A DNA stretch of 64,000 nt from an uncultured Clostridia bacterium (lineage in GTDB: Bacteria > Bacillota > Clostridia > UBA1381): the NCBI GenBank assembly GCA_934487205.1, contig CAKSRS010000003.1, forward strand, positions 1-64,000, given 5' to 3'. Below, in pieces: positions 51,304 to 58,971 of this stretch. The number at the start of each line of letters is the position of its first letter. Positions within the stretch are counted from its first letter, which is position 1. The position numbers and the translations under genes were made by a program. A model generated the notes under the pieces. The model saw nothing but the letters and a program-made list of their open reading frames with translations. It was not told the origin of the DNA and made no database searches.

Positions 51304-52158
51304 TTATTTAGCTGATTTAAGTGCGTCTATTGACGTCTGCTTGCCGCCGTACAAGCCGATAGGCTCAACGTGGATTGCGCCGATTGATACGATGTGCGTA
51401 CCGTTCTGTTCGTTGAAGTCGTCAAGATACGGCTTGTGTTGGAAGTAGTTTGCATCGATTTCACCGCTGTCAACAACGTTGTTCGGCTGAACATAGTCGG
51501 TAAATTCCTTGATGTCGAGAGTAATATTCTTTTTAGCAAGAATTTCTTTTGCAATTTTCAAGATTTCAGCGTGAGGTGTGGGTGATGCCGCAACGGTTAC
51601 CGTCTGACCCGCAAGTGCCGTGTAGTCAACCGAGCTGTCATAGCCGTCGCCCGGGTTATCAACCGTGCTTACTACCGCGCCGCTGTATTCTTTTGTGATA
51701 AAGTCCTTAACTTCCGTGCTTTCAAGAGCCGCTTTAAGTGCCTTGATAATGTCTTTGTCCTCGTTGCCTTCCTTTACTGCAAGAATGTTGCCGTATGCAG
51801 ATGATGAATCCTCAACCAAAAGTGAGTCGGAAACGGGGTTCAAATCTGCCTGGATTGCGTAGTTAGAATTGATTACGGCATAGTCAACGTCTTTCAGAAC
51901 GTTAGGAATCTGTGCCGCTTCAACTTCCTTGAAGTTGATGTTGTACGGATTTTCTTCGATATCCTTTATCGTAGCCGTAATGCCTGCGCCCGATTTAAGT
52001 TTGATATATCCGTTCTTTTCAAGAAGCAGAAGTGCTCTTGCCTCGTTTGTCGTATCGTTCGGAACCGCGATGGTTGCGCCGCCCGTGCTGCTGCCGCATG
52101 CCGTGAACAGTGATAGTGAAAGTGCTGCCGTTAATACTGCTGTTATAATTTTTTTCAT
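51304..52158 (-). CDS. circularly permuted MetQ/NlpA-family substrate-binding lipoprotein
   Basis: A 284-residue lipoprotein with lipobox 'LFTAC' (Cys21). The domain order is exchanged compared with MetQ. Residues 27-163 ('GATIAVPNDTTNEARALLLL' to 'EVKDFITKEYSGAVV') correspond to the normal C-terminal half. A ~20-residue linker (164-185) leads to residues 186-284 ('TVTVAASPTPHAEIL', 'FTDYVQPNN', 'NYFQHKPYLDDFN', 'VEPIGLYGGKQTSIDAL'), which correspond to the normal N-terminal half. The new termini lie at the usual 'SLDEL|DGATIAVPND' hinge. All segments are present once, so the fold is probably complete. Neither metN nor metI is nearby. AGGAGG lies eight bases before the ATG; an in-frame ATG at 52182 is rejected. 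Confidence 0.9.
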   Translation of the reverse strand: MKKIITAVLTAALSLSLFTACGSSTGGATIAVPNDTTNEARALLLLEKNGYIKLKSGAGITATIKDIEENPYNINFKEVEAAQIPNVLKDVDYAVINSNYAIQADLNPVSDSLLVEDSSSAYGNILAVKEGNEDKDIIKALKAALESTEVKDFITKEYSGAVVSTVDNPGDGYDSSVDYTALAGQTVTVAASPTPHAEILKIAKEILAKKNITLDIKEFTDYVQPNNVVDSGEIDANYFQHKPYLDDFNEQNGTHIVSIGAIHVEPIGLYGGKQTSIDALKSAK

Positions 52159-52220
52159 AATAATATCCTCCTGAAATTTCAATCGTTTTTGTTTTTATCA
52201 ATGTCGGTTAAATGCATTTG

Positions 52221-52265
52221 TCACATTCGCCCGGTACATCGGTTTTTCCATAATAAGATTGTCAT
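52221..52265 (-). CDS. possible 14-residue leader peptide before the MetQ-like gene
   Basis: GGGAGG lies eight bases before an ATG that opens a 14-codon frame (MTILLWKNRCTGRM), stopping 62 bases upstream of the lipoprotein start. The surrounding leader contains an inverted repeat CATAATA/TATTATG enclosing the ribosome binding site. The leader does not match the S-box riboswitch pattern. Confidence 0.35.
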   Translation of the reverse strand: MTILLWKNRCTGRM

Positions 52266-52318
52266 TCCGAATACCTCCCAAGCTATTATGTTTTGTGTCT
52301 CATTTATTTTATGAGTCT

Positions 52319-52348
52319 ATTATAGCACCTGTTTCGCCATTTGTCCAA
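52319..52348 (-). promoter_or_regulatory. promoter of the MetQ-like gene
   Basis: Minus strand TTGGAC (52348-52343), 18-base spacer, TATAAT (52324-52319). It leaves a leader of about 150 bases. The inverted repeat CTCAT/ATGAG lies at the start of that leader. Confidence 0.6.
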
Positions 52349-52394
52349 TACATAATAGCTATGGTTTGTTATAGGATATGACTATAACAAAATG

Positions 52395-53435
52395 TTATTC
52401 ATGATTTTTAACATTTCCGATATCGGTAACTATTTCATAGCCGGCGCTTTCGACGCGGCGCTGCAGACAGCCGCGGCATTGTGCCGCTTCTTCGCCGGTA
52501 CATATTTTGTTTTCATAAAGGTCGTAAAGCTTGCGCACACGCACGGGCGACAGATTCGGCATTACGACGTTTGCGCCCGCCTTCAAGCCAAGTTCGCGAC
52601 CGCTTGGGTCAATTGTGCCGAGCGCGGTTGTTGACGGAATCAGTGCGTACGGGAACATTAGGCGAAGTATGGAAATAAGCCGCAACGTCGTGCCGAGCGT
52701 ACCGCTTTTGCAGTCTTTAAACGGTGTTTCCTTGTGCGTAATGTACGGACCTATCCCAATCATGTCGGGCTGTAACTCCTGCAGAAAACGCAGGTCGGAC
52801 ACGATGTTTTCCGCTTGCTGAAACGGACTTCCGACCATAAAACCGGAGCCGACCTGGTATCCGATTTCCTTCAGGTCAAACAGGCATCTTTTTCGGTTGT
52901 CAAGACTCATTTCGGCGGGGTGCAGCTTTCCGTAATGCGCACGGTCGGCGGTCTCGTGGCGGAGAAGATAGCGGTTTGCGCCGGCGTCAAAGAAAGCTTG
53001 GTAGCTTTCGCGGCTTTTTTCGCCGACCGACAGCGTTATTGCGCAATCGGGATATGCGGTGCGGATTGCCGAAACGATTTCGCTGATGCGCTCATCGGTA
53101 AAATATGCGTCCTCGCCGCCTTGCAGAACAAAGGTGCGGAAACCGAGCGCATAACCTTCGCGGCAGCAATCGAGAATTTCCTCCTTGCTCAGACGGTAAC
53201 GCTGAGCGTTTGCGTTTCCGCGGCGTATACCACAGTAGTAGCAATCATTTTTGCAATAATTCGTAAATTCGATAAGTCCGCGGATATAAACTTTGTCACC
53301 GTAATTCTTGCGGCGGATTTCGTCCGCCGTGCGAAAAAGTTCCGCGTCATATTCATCTGTTCCGAGAATTTCGAGAAGCTCTGCGTCGGATAAATTTTTT
53401 GTTTCCTCAAGATTATTTATTAAATTTTTCTTCAT
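52395..53435 (-). CDS. hydE: [FeFe] hydrogenase H-cluster maturase HydE (radical SAM)
   Basis: A 346-residue radical-SAM enzyme. The cluster motif 'CKNDCYYCGI' (CxxxCxxC) lies near residue 60. 'FRTFVLQGGEDAYF', 'LRHETADRAHYGKLHP' and 'PDMIGIGPYITHKETPF' match HydE and distinguish it from BioB. C-terminal cysteines ('CTGEEAAQCRGC') may hold a second cluster as in some HydE. HydE acts with HydF and HydG (outside the window) to build the di-iron subcluster needed by the hydrogenases at 24684-29025. The start at 53435 or an in-frame ATG at 53450 are both possible; neither has a strong ribosome binding site. Confidence 0.9.
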   Translation of the reverse strand: MKKNLINNLEETKNLSDAELLEILGTDEYDAELFRTADEIRRKNYGDKVYIRGLIEFTNYCKNDCYYCGIRRGNANAQRYRLSKEEILDCCREGYALGFRTFVLQGGEDAYFTDERISEIVSAIRTAYPDCAITLSVGEKSRESYQAFFDAGANRYLLRHETADRAHYGKLHPAEMSLDNRKRCLFDLKEIGYQVGSGFMVGSPFQQAENIVSDLRFLQELQPDMIGIGPYITHKETPFKDCKSGTLGTTLRLISILRLMFPYALIPSTTALGTIDPSGRELGLKAGANVVMPNLSPVRVRKLYDLYENKICTGEEAAQCRGCLQRRVESAGYEIVTDIGNVKNHE

Positions 53436-53484
53436 ATTAATATCACACATTTCTTTTTTTATTAAACCTATTGCTTTTGTATAT

Positions 53485-53513
53485 ATTGTAACATGTGTGC
53501 ACGCACGTGTCAA
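53485..53513 (-). promoter_or_regulatory. hydE promoter
   Basis: Minus strand TTGACA (53513-53508), 17-base spacer, TACAAT (53490-53485). The spacer holds an imperfect dyad around GTGCAC that could be an operator. Confidence 0.75.
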
Positions 53514-53525
53514 TAAAATGAAAAT

Positions 53526-53558
53526 AAAAAAACGGAACAAGCACAGCTTGTTCCGTTA
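53526..53558 (-). terminator. terminator of tRNA-Thr
   Basis: AACGGAACAAG pairs with CTTGTTCCGTT, followed by seven T on the minus strand; it begins right after the CCA end. Confidence 0.85.
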
Positions 53559-53634
<76 letters not shown>

Positions 53635-53645
53635 ATAACACAAAT

Positions 53646-53674
53646 ATTATAATATAATTATCGGTCGATGTCAA
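53646..53674 (-). promoter_or_regulatory. promoter of tRNA-Thr
   Basis: Minus strand TTGACA (53674-53669), 17-base spacer, TATAAT (53651-53646), 11 bases before the tRNA. Confidence 0.85.
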
Positions 53675-53825
53675 GAGTTTTTCGCAATAATTAAAAAATA
53701 ATTAAAAAATTTATTGGAAAAATCTTATAGTTATATTTTGCGGTTTATGTCACAAAATATGATTGTAGCCGAAAGAAAAAGGCTGCTTTAAATAAAAAGA
53801 TATAGAATGTATGGAGGAAGAAAAA

Positions 53826-54017
53826 ATGAGCAAATCAAAGATTTCAGTACCCGAAGCAAAGCAGGCAATGGAAAACTTCAAGATGGAAGCTGCCAATGAA
53901 GTAGGCGTAAACCTTAAGCAAGGTTATAACGGTGACCTTACTGCAAGACAGGCAGGTTCAATCGGCGGACAAATGGTTAAAAAGATGATTGAAGATTACG
54001 AGAACAAGATTAAATAA
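53826..54017 (+). CDS. alpha/beta-type small acid-soluble spore protein
   Basis: A 63-residue SASP. The conserved segments 'NEVGVNL' with the germination-protease-like cleavage context and 'GDLTARQAGSIGGQMVKKMI' are intact. These proteins saturate spore DNA and supply amino acids on germination, so the organism should form endospores. GGAGG lies eight bases before the ATG. No clear sigma-G promoter was recognised upstream. Confidence 0.95.
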   Translation: MSKSKISVPEAKQAMENFKMEAANEVGVNLKQGYNGDLTARQAGSIGGQMVKKMIEDYENKIK

Positions 54018-54019
54018 CA

Positions 54020-54187
54020 ATGATTCACGTAGTCAGCTTATTTTCAATGTTAAATGATGATTTTAAGGCAGAAGAAGGGGATATTTTAATATTTCCGGGT
54101 CTTTACGGCGGTTATTCATCTGTTATGAATTTCAACGGTATGGGTTATATACCGATAGTTATTATCAGAAGATATCCCGAATTTTAA
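54020..54187 (+). CDS. possible 55-residue small protein after the SASP gene
   Basis: An open frame starting two bases after the SASP stop codon and ending 'IIRRYPEF'. Its composition is protein-like ('GDILIFPGLYGGYSS'), but no ribosome binding site precedes it, so it would need translational coupling. No family recognised. A hairpin with an eight-T tract follows at about 54217-54260. Confidence 0.35.
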   Translation: MIHVVSLFSMLNDDFKAEEGDILIFPGLYGGYSSVMNFNGMGYIPIVIIRRYPEF

Positions 54188-54216
54188 TCTTTGTTTAAGA
54201 AAATAAGCAAAAAAAC

Positions 54217-54260
54217 AAAAAGCAGGCATGTTGCTTTTAATAAGCGATATGCTTGTTTTT
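54217..54260 (+). terminator. probable terminator after the SASP unit
   Basis: An imperfect hairpin (AAGCAGGCAT with ATATGCTT, inner TTGCTT/AAGCGA) followed by a run of eight T. Confidence 0.5.
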
Positions 54261-54338
54261 TTTGCAAAAAAAGCGGAAACAGAAGATTTTATTGAAAAAC
54301 CGACCTTTCGCCGATAATGAACAATCATTATTTTTTTC

Positions 54339-54367
54339 TTGAAATTTGTACGTAAATCATGTATAAT
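54339..54367 (+). promoter_or_regulatory. promoter placed for a leaderless transcript
   Basis: TTGAAA (54339-54344), 17-base spacer, TATAAT (54362-54367). The ATG of the next gene starts at 54374, six bases after the -10 box, where transcription itself should begin. Confidence 0.65.
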
Positions 54368-54373
54368 GGATAT

Positions 54374-54712
54374 ATGAAAAAGAAAATTGTAATTGTAATT
54401 TTTGGATTGATACTGCTGGCGGGTGTGTTTTCCTGTCCGATTTACCGCATTTTCGGCATACCTTGTCCGACGTGCGGCGTAACGCGCGCATACCGTCTGT
54501 TTTTGGGCGGACATTTTCGGGAGGCGTTCGCGATGCACCCTTTATTTTTGCTGCCGGCGGTGCTGCTTTTCAAGCCGTTTCAAAAAAAGCGGGTTGTTGT
54601 GTTTGTGATAATACTGTTTTTGGCGGTATACGCGGTGCGTATGATAACGATGTTTCCCGGAGCGGAGCCCATGAATTATAATTATGACAGTATAATCGGA
54701 AGATTATTGTAA
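54374..54712 (+). CDS. DUF2752 membrane protein
   Basis: A 112-residue protein with three predicted membrane segments. The signature 'CPIYRIFGIPCPTCGVTRAY' near residue 22 is characteristic of DUF2752, whose function is unknown. The -10 box ends seven bases before the start codon and no ribosome binding site is visible, so the mRNA is probably leaderless. An upstream in-frame ATG at 54359 lies inside the promoter spacer and is rejected. Confidence 0.85.
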   Translation: MKKKIVIVIFGLILLAGVFSCPIYRIFGIPCPTCGVTRAYRLFLGGHFREAFAMHPLFLLPAVLLFKPFQKKRVVVFVIILFLAVYAVRMITMFPGAEPMNYNYDSIIGRLL

Positions 54713-54779
54713 AAAATATTGCGCATCATACCTTCTTTCAGGACGCGGAGTGCCGTCGCCCCTCAAGGAGGGCAATGTG

Positions 54780-54813
54780 ATTTGTGCCGCACTGCGGCGG
54801 AATGGAGATTAAC
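54780..54813 (+). repeat. hairpin/ribosome-binding-site cassette, copy 4
   Basis: ATTTGTGCCGCACTGCGGC stem followed by GGAATGGAGATTAAC directly before the ATG at 54814; the 3' half is almost identical to the copy at 3142. Confidence 0.7.
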
Positions 54814-55485
54814 ATGAGTATAAATATCAAACAACAGGTAAAATGTCCGAAATGCGGACAGATGTCCGATGTAACGGTGTGGCAGTCGGTCACGGCGCAG
54901 GACAGTCCGGATTTGAAGGAGGATATTCTAAAGGGTAAACTCAATATGTTCGGGTGCCCGTCGTGCGGACAGGCGGCGCTTATGCCGAATCCGCTTTTGT
55001 ATACCGACCCGGGCAAAAAGCTTATGATAACCTTTGCGCCGTGCAGTGATGACGCCGCAAAAGCGGTGCAGTTTGACGCAATAAAAACCGCGTCGAAGGA
55101 GTCGGGCGAGCTTGCGGGACTGGAAGATTATAATCTGCGGTTTGTTACGGCATATAATGAATTTATGGAAAAAATATTGATTTTTGATAACGGTCTGCAT
55201 GATAAAGTCACCGAGCTGTTAAAACTTTTGGTGCTTATGCAGGACAGCGAAAATATGGAACACCGCGTGTGTATGTTCGGTAAAAGGGACGGCGATGAAC
55301 TGGAATTTTTGGTACAGGATAAGCGTGACGGAAAGCTGTACACATCGCGCATACCGATGCAGTCATATGAGACGGTGAAGGAACAGCTGCGCCAAAGCGG
55401 CGTAAAATACAAAAGTTTCGACTGGGAAATTATCAACGCAGATTACGCCGCACGGCTCTTGCGCGGTGTTAATAATAATTTGTAA
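54814..55485 (+). CDS. CpXC-domain protein
   Basis: A 223-residue cytoplasmic protein. Two zinc-knuckle-like motifs, 'VKCPKCGQMSDV' and 'FGCPSCGQAALM', belong to the CpXC domain, which is common in Firmicutes and of unknown function. The C-terminal ~150 residues are unassigned. The start was placed at 54814 by the GGAG of the upstream cassette. Confidence 0.85.
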   Translation: MSINIKQQVKCPKCGQMSDVTVWQSVTAQDSPDLKEDILKGKLNMFGCPSCGQAALMPNPLLYTDPGKKLMITFAPCSDDAAKAVQFDAIKTASKESGELAGLEDYNLRFVTAYNEFMEKILIFDNGLHDKVTELLKLLVLMQDSENMEHRVCMFGKRDGDELEFLVQDKRDGKLYTSRIPMQSYETVKEQLRQSGVKYKSFDWEIINADYAARLLRGVNNNL

Positions 55486-55492
55486 TAATTAA

Positions 55493-55531
55493 GGCTGCGG
55501 CAAAATGATTTCATTTTGCCGCAGCCTTTTT
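55493..55531 (+). terminator. terminator of the CpXC gene
   Basis: A 16-bp perfect stem (GGCTGCGGCAAAATGA / TCATTTTGCCGCAGCC) followed by five T. Confidence 0.88.
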
Positions 55532-55551
55532 GCGGGGATGTAACCCTTTTT

Positions 55552-56292
55552 TTAATTATTCATAAACCGTGACAAAAATGCCTTTGTTTCCGGTTGCTGC
55601 GGATTTGTAAAGATTTCCTCGGGGGAACCTTCCTCGCAGATTACGCCGTCATGCATGAATACAACGTGATTGGAAACGTCGCGCGCGAAAGCCATTTCAT
55701 GTGTTACGATAATCATTGTAAGGCCTTCTTTGGCGATGTTTCTGATAACTTCCAAAACCTCGCCGACCATTTCCGGGTCAAGGGCGGAGGTGGGTTCGTC
55801 AAACAGGATTACGTCGGGTTTCATCGCAAGTGCACGCGCGATTGCAACGCGCTGCTTTTGTCCGCCGGAAAGCTGTTTCGGCTTTGCGTTGATAAAGGGC
55901 GCCATGCCGACTTTTTCAAGATAATACATAGCCTCTTTTTTTGCTGTTTCCTTGTCGGATTTAAGAACCTTTTGCTGACCTATCATGCAGTTTTTAAGAA
56001 CCGTCATATTGTCGAAAAGGTTAAAACTCTGGAAAACCATCTCAACCTTTGCGCGGTAAGCGGGGATATTTTTCGTTTCAAGAATATTTTGTCCCCGGTA
56101 TACGATTTCGCCGTCGGTCGGTTCTTCAAGAAGATTTATGCAGCGCAGCATTGTTGATTTTCCCGAGCCGGACGAACCGATTATACATGTTACGTCGCCC
56201 TTGTTCACCGAAAAATTGATGTTCTTTAAGACTTCGTTTTCACCGAATGATTTTTTTAGTCCGTTAATCGAAATAATGGTGTTCTCACTCAT
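55552..56292 (-). CDS. amino-acid (probably lysine) ABC transporter ATP-binding protein
   Basis: A 246-residue GlnQ/ArtM-type ATPase: Walker A '[13 protein letters not shown]', signature '[15 protein letters not shown]', Walker B '[14 protein letters not shown]', H-loop 'VTHEM'. It directly abuts the permease gene. Its operon begins with a lysine riboswitch, so it should energise lysine uptake. Confidence 0.93.
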   Translation of the reverse strand: MSENTIISINGLKKSFGENEVLKNINFSVNKGDVTCIIGSSGSGKSTMLRCINLLEEPTDGEIVYRGQNILETKNIPAYRAKVEMVFQSFNLFDNMTVLKNCMIGQQKVLKSDKETAKKEAMYYLEKVGMAPFINAKPKQLSGGQKQRVAIARALAMKPDVILFDEPTSALDPEMVGEVLEVIRNIAKEGLTMIIVTHEMAFARDVSNHVVFMHDGVICEEGSPEEIFTNPQQPETKAFLSRFMNN

Positions 56293-57060
56293 TTAGTTAC
56301 CCTCCTTTGCCGTAAAGCTTTCGTCGGGCATCGTCGACGAATGATGAATTACATATGATGACGGGCCGTCAATCTTATGTTCGGCATACTTCAAAAGTCT
56401 TGTAATTGTGAAGGTGAGTATAAAGTATATTATACATGCCACAACATAGGTTTCAAAAATTGACCATGTCATTTTGGAAATCTTCGCGGTGAAGAAGTAC
56501 AGTTCGGTAACGCCGATAACGTTCAGCACCGATGTATCCTTTATGTTGATGACAAATTCGTTGCTGATTGCCGGCAAAATGTTGCGCATAGTCTGCGGAA
56601 CGATGACGCTAATCATAGTCTGCCAGTGATTCATGCCGATGGAATACGCACCCTCAAACTGTCCCTTGTCGATTGAGATTATACCGCCACGGACAATTTC
56701 CGCCATGTATGCACCGGTGTTTATCGAAACGATAAAGATACCGGCGGGAATAAGCGGAAGAGTCAGACCGTCGTTCATGAATGCGTATCCCCAAAAGATT
56801 ACCATTGACTGAACCATCATAGGTGTGCCGCGGAAAATTTCCACGTAAATGCTGATTATTATGTTCACGATTTTCAGCAGAACGCGCACAGCGGGATTTT
56901 TCGATGTCGGAATTGTGCGCACAATTCCGGTAATGAGACCGATAACAAGTCCCACCGTTGTACCGACAAGCGCGATAAGCATTGTATAGCCTATACCCTG
57001 CAGAAAATAGCTGCGATATTTAATAAGAATGCTTATAACTTCGTTAAAAAAATTACCCAT
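56293..57060 (-). CDS. amino-acid (probably lysine) ABC transporter permease
   Basis: A 255-residue HisM-type permease with about five membrane segments and the characteristic loop 'GAYMAEIVRGGIISIDKGQFE', 'GMNHWQTMISVIVPQ'. It lies 17 bases after the binding-protein gene and abuts the ATPase gene. Confidence 0.92.
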   Translation of the reverse strand: MGNFFNEVISILIKYRSYFLQGIGYTMLIALVGTTVGLVIGLITGIVRTIPTSKNPAVRVLLKIVNIIISIYVEIFRGTPMMVQSMVIFWGYAFMNDGLTLPLIPAGIFIVSINTGAYMAEIVRGGIISIDKGQFEGAYSIGMNHWQTMISVIVPQTMRNILPAISNEFVINIKDTSVLNVIGVTELYFFTAKISKMTWSIFETYVVACIIYFILTFTITRLLKYAEHKIDGPSSYVIHHSSTMPDESFTAKEGN

Positions 57061-57077
57061 AATATTCTATCCTTAAA

Positions 57078-57902
57078 TTATTCGTCGGACGGAGCTATTT
57101 TAACCATTTCCGACATAAGTTCCTTCTGAGCGTCTGCGTCGAAACCTTCAAGCGCGCCGTTGATTGCGTCCTTGAGTTCCGAACCCTTCTTAACGCCGAC
57201 AGCGATGCTAACATCGTCATTTTCAACCGTGAAACCGGTGTTGTTGTTTTCAAGTGCAACATAATCGTAAGCCGGGTCGAGAGTTACAGCCATAGCGGTC
57301 GGCTCTTCTGCAACATAGCCGTCTATTGTGCCGGCGCCGAGCGCGATAAACATTGTTGAAAAGTCTGCCATTTCATTTGCCCGAGCCTTCGTCTGCTCGG
57401 TAAGCGCTTGCAGGTGGAAAGTTCCCGACTGTGCGGCAATCTTCTTGTCCGCGAGGTCGGCAATGGACTTAACGTCCGTAAGGTTACCCTTCTTTGTTAC
57501 GATAACGAGGTTTGATGTATAGTAGTTGTTCGAAAAGTCTATTTTTTCTTTTCTTTCAGCCGTCGGACTCATTCCGGCGATAATCATGTCGAGCTTGCCC
57601 GACTGAACACCCGGGATAAGGCTGTCCCATTCATATGAATAGATTTCAAGCTTTTTGCCGAGAGAATCGGCGATTTTCTGTGCAACCTGAACATCGTAGC
57701 CGTTTGTGTACATGTTGTCAACGTTTGCAATGGCAACAGCACCGTTTGAATTGTCGGACTGCGACCAGTTGTACGGAGCGTAGTTACATTCCATACCAAC
57801 CTTTAAAACGCTGTCGTCCTGAGCTGTTTTCTGCTTTGTGCCGCAGCTTGCAAGGCTCAGTGCCGTTACGGCTGCAAGTAAAATTGATGTGATTTTCTTC
57901 AT
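57078..57902 (-). CDS. amino-acid (probably lysine) substrate-binding lipoprotein
   Basis: A 274-residue family 3 binding protein. Lipobox 'LASC' places Cys20 as the anchor. Motifs 'YAPYNWSQSD', 'GYDVQVAQKIADSLGK' and 'DMIIAGMSPTAERKEKIDFS' are typical of amino-acid-binding proteins. It is the first gene after the lysine riboswitch, which is the strongest evidence for lysine as ligand; by sequence alone the amino acid could not be told. Confidence 0.92.
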   Translation of the reverse strand: MKKITSILLAAVTALSLASCGTKQKTAQDDSVLKVGMECNYAPYNWSQSDNSNGAVAIANVDNMYTNGYDVQVAQKIADSLGKKLEIYSYEWDSLIPGVQSGKLDMIIAGMSPTAERKEKIDFSNNYYTSNLVIVTKKGNLTDVKSIADLADKKIAAQSGTFHLQALTEQTKARANEMADFSTMFIALGAGTIDGYVAEEPTAMAVTLDPAYDYVALENNNTGFTVENDDVSIAVGVKKGSELKDAINGALEGFDADAQKELMSEMVKIAPSDE

Positions 57903-57961
57903 GATATTTTACCACCTTTTAAAAAATATTTTGTCGGACGTAATGTGTCCGCAGACAATAT

Positions 57962-57999
57962 AAAAACCGCGTGTGTCCATAGTCTGAACGTACGCGGTT
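57962..57999 (-). terminator. expression-platform terminator of the lysine riboswitch
   Basis: Minus strand AACCGCGT pairs with ACGCGGTT, followed by a T-run. It lies between the aptamer and the binding-protein gene, so lysine binding should favour termination. Confidence 0.75.
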
Positions 58000-58009
58000 A
58001 AAAAAGCCG

Positions 58010-58190
58010 AATTACCAAAACTACGGAGCGCTTCACAAAAGTGACAGTCTGCAAAATATTCTCCTGCAGCCCAACATGCGGCTTAAGGCATAAGCCATAC
58101 ATTTCGGCGGTGTTTCCTTTCAGCCGATTCCGATTGCCTTCGTATGAACCGGCTTACTGATAAAGACCGCGCCTCTACCATTAGTTATAA
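58010..58190 (-). promoter_or_regulatory. lysine riboswitch (L-box) aptamer
   Basis: On the minus strand the leader shows the L-box landmarks in order: AGAGGCGCG, then AGTA, a GGAAACACCGCCGAAA segment, ATGGCTT...AAGCCGCAT pairing, and ACTGTCAC-TTTT-GTGAAGCGCT. These match the conserved core of the lysine riboswitch. It is followed by a terminator and the amino-acid ABC importer, identifying lysine as the likely cargo. Confidence 0.88.
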
Positions 58191-58205
58191 ATATTGTCTT
58201 TTGAT

Positions 58206-58234
58206 ATTATCTCACAAATTTACGCAAATGTCAA
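58206..58234 (-). promoter_or_regulatory. promoter of the lysine-transport operon
   Basis: Minus strand TTGACA (58234-58229), 17-base spacer, GATAAT (58211-58206). It overlaps the last bases of the upstream membrane-protein gene. Confidence 0.7.
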
Positions 58235-58680
58235 TAGTTTTTTTGCAATTTTTTCTTTTTGGCTGAAATAACGGCGGAAACGAGCGGGACTTCAAGAATA
58301 TATAAAAGTCCCACAAGGAGCGCCGATATAAACTTTTCTATATGAAAACAGTAATAAAAAAATTTAAACGGCATAAACATATATGTAAAGAGCGGCTCGA
58401 TTTCGGTCAGCGAAAAAAACATGGCGGCCATCATAAACATTGCCGTGGCGAACAGATTTGTGCGGAAGTAAATGCCGCGCCAACGTCGGAAACGGCGGTG
58501 ATATGCGCGCAGTGCGAAAAACTGAAAAACGAGATTAAACAAAATCTGTGCACCCGCAAGAATTATCCCGGCATAGTGTGTGCTTGCGATAATCTGCATA
58601 CCGCCGAGGACGGTAATAATTACCGACAGGACTATCCCCACGCCGAAAAGCTCAAATAATCTTCTGAAAATAAAAGGCAT
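58231..58680 (-). CDS. small integral membrane protein of unknown function
   Basis: A 149-residue protein with about four membrane segments (for example 'GIVLSVIITVLGGMQIIAS', 'IILAGAQILFNLVFQFFAL', 'LFATAMFMMAAMFFSL', 'ALLVGLLYILEVPLVSAV') and a lysine-rich C-terminus. GAGGG lies about eight bases before the ATG. No family recognised. Its 3' end overlaps the promoter of the lysine operon. Confidence 0.65.
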   Translation of the reverse strand: MPFIFRRLFELFGVGIVLSVIITVLGGMQIIASTHYAGIILAGAQILFNLVFQFFALRAYHRRFRRWRGIYFRTNLFATAMFMMAAMFFSLTEIEPLFTYMFMPFKFFYYCFHIEKFISALLVGLLYILEVPLVSAVISAKKKKLQKNY

Positions 58681-58867
58681 AACTTTCCCTCTTTTCCGAT
58701 TTCGTTACTATCATACACAGCAGCGAATCATAAAAAAGGTAATAGCATATGAAATCTTTATTTATCTACTGTATATTATATCACTATATGTTTATGCAAT
58801 TCAACCGTAAAATTAGAACAAAATCCGCATAAATTTTGGACAAATTTTAAGAAAATAAAAAAAGTTA

Positions 58868-58896
58868 TTGACAAATGGCATAATAAGGTGTAAAAT
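58868..58896 (+). promoter_or_regulatory. trpB2 promoter
   Basis: TTGACA (58868-58873), 17-base spacer, TAAAAT (58891-58896). Transcription should start near 58903, right at the beginning of the (G/U)AG array. The rest of the gap 58681-59039 holds only the leader elements. Confidence 0.75.
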
Positions 58897-58901
58897 GTAT
58901 A

Positions 58902-58945
58902 TAGAATAGAGATTAGTTTAGATTAGATAAGACGAGAGTAGAGAG
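58902..58945 (+). promoter_or_regulatory. candidate TRAP-binding (G/U)AG repeat array
   Basis: Trinucleotides TAG or GAG occur at 58902, 58907, 58914, 58919, 58924, 58934, 58939 and 58943, with AAG at 58929; those from 58914 to 58939 repeat with an exact five-base period. Nine or so repeats spaced by two to three bases is the binding pattern of the tryptophan-activated protein TRAP (MtrB) in Bacillus trp leaders. Confidence 0.6.
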
Positions 58946-58971
58946 ATATTTTAATAATGGTGTATTTTGTC

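Noticed and set aside
52190..52320. S-box (SAM-I) riboswitch before the MetQ-like gene
   Set aside because: The conserved S-box core sequences are not present; only unclassified hairpins and a small frame are seen.
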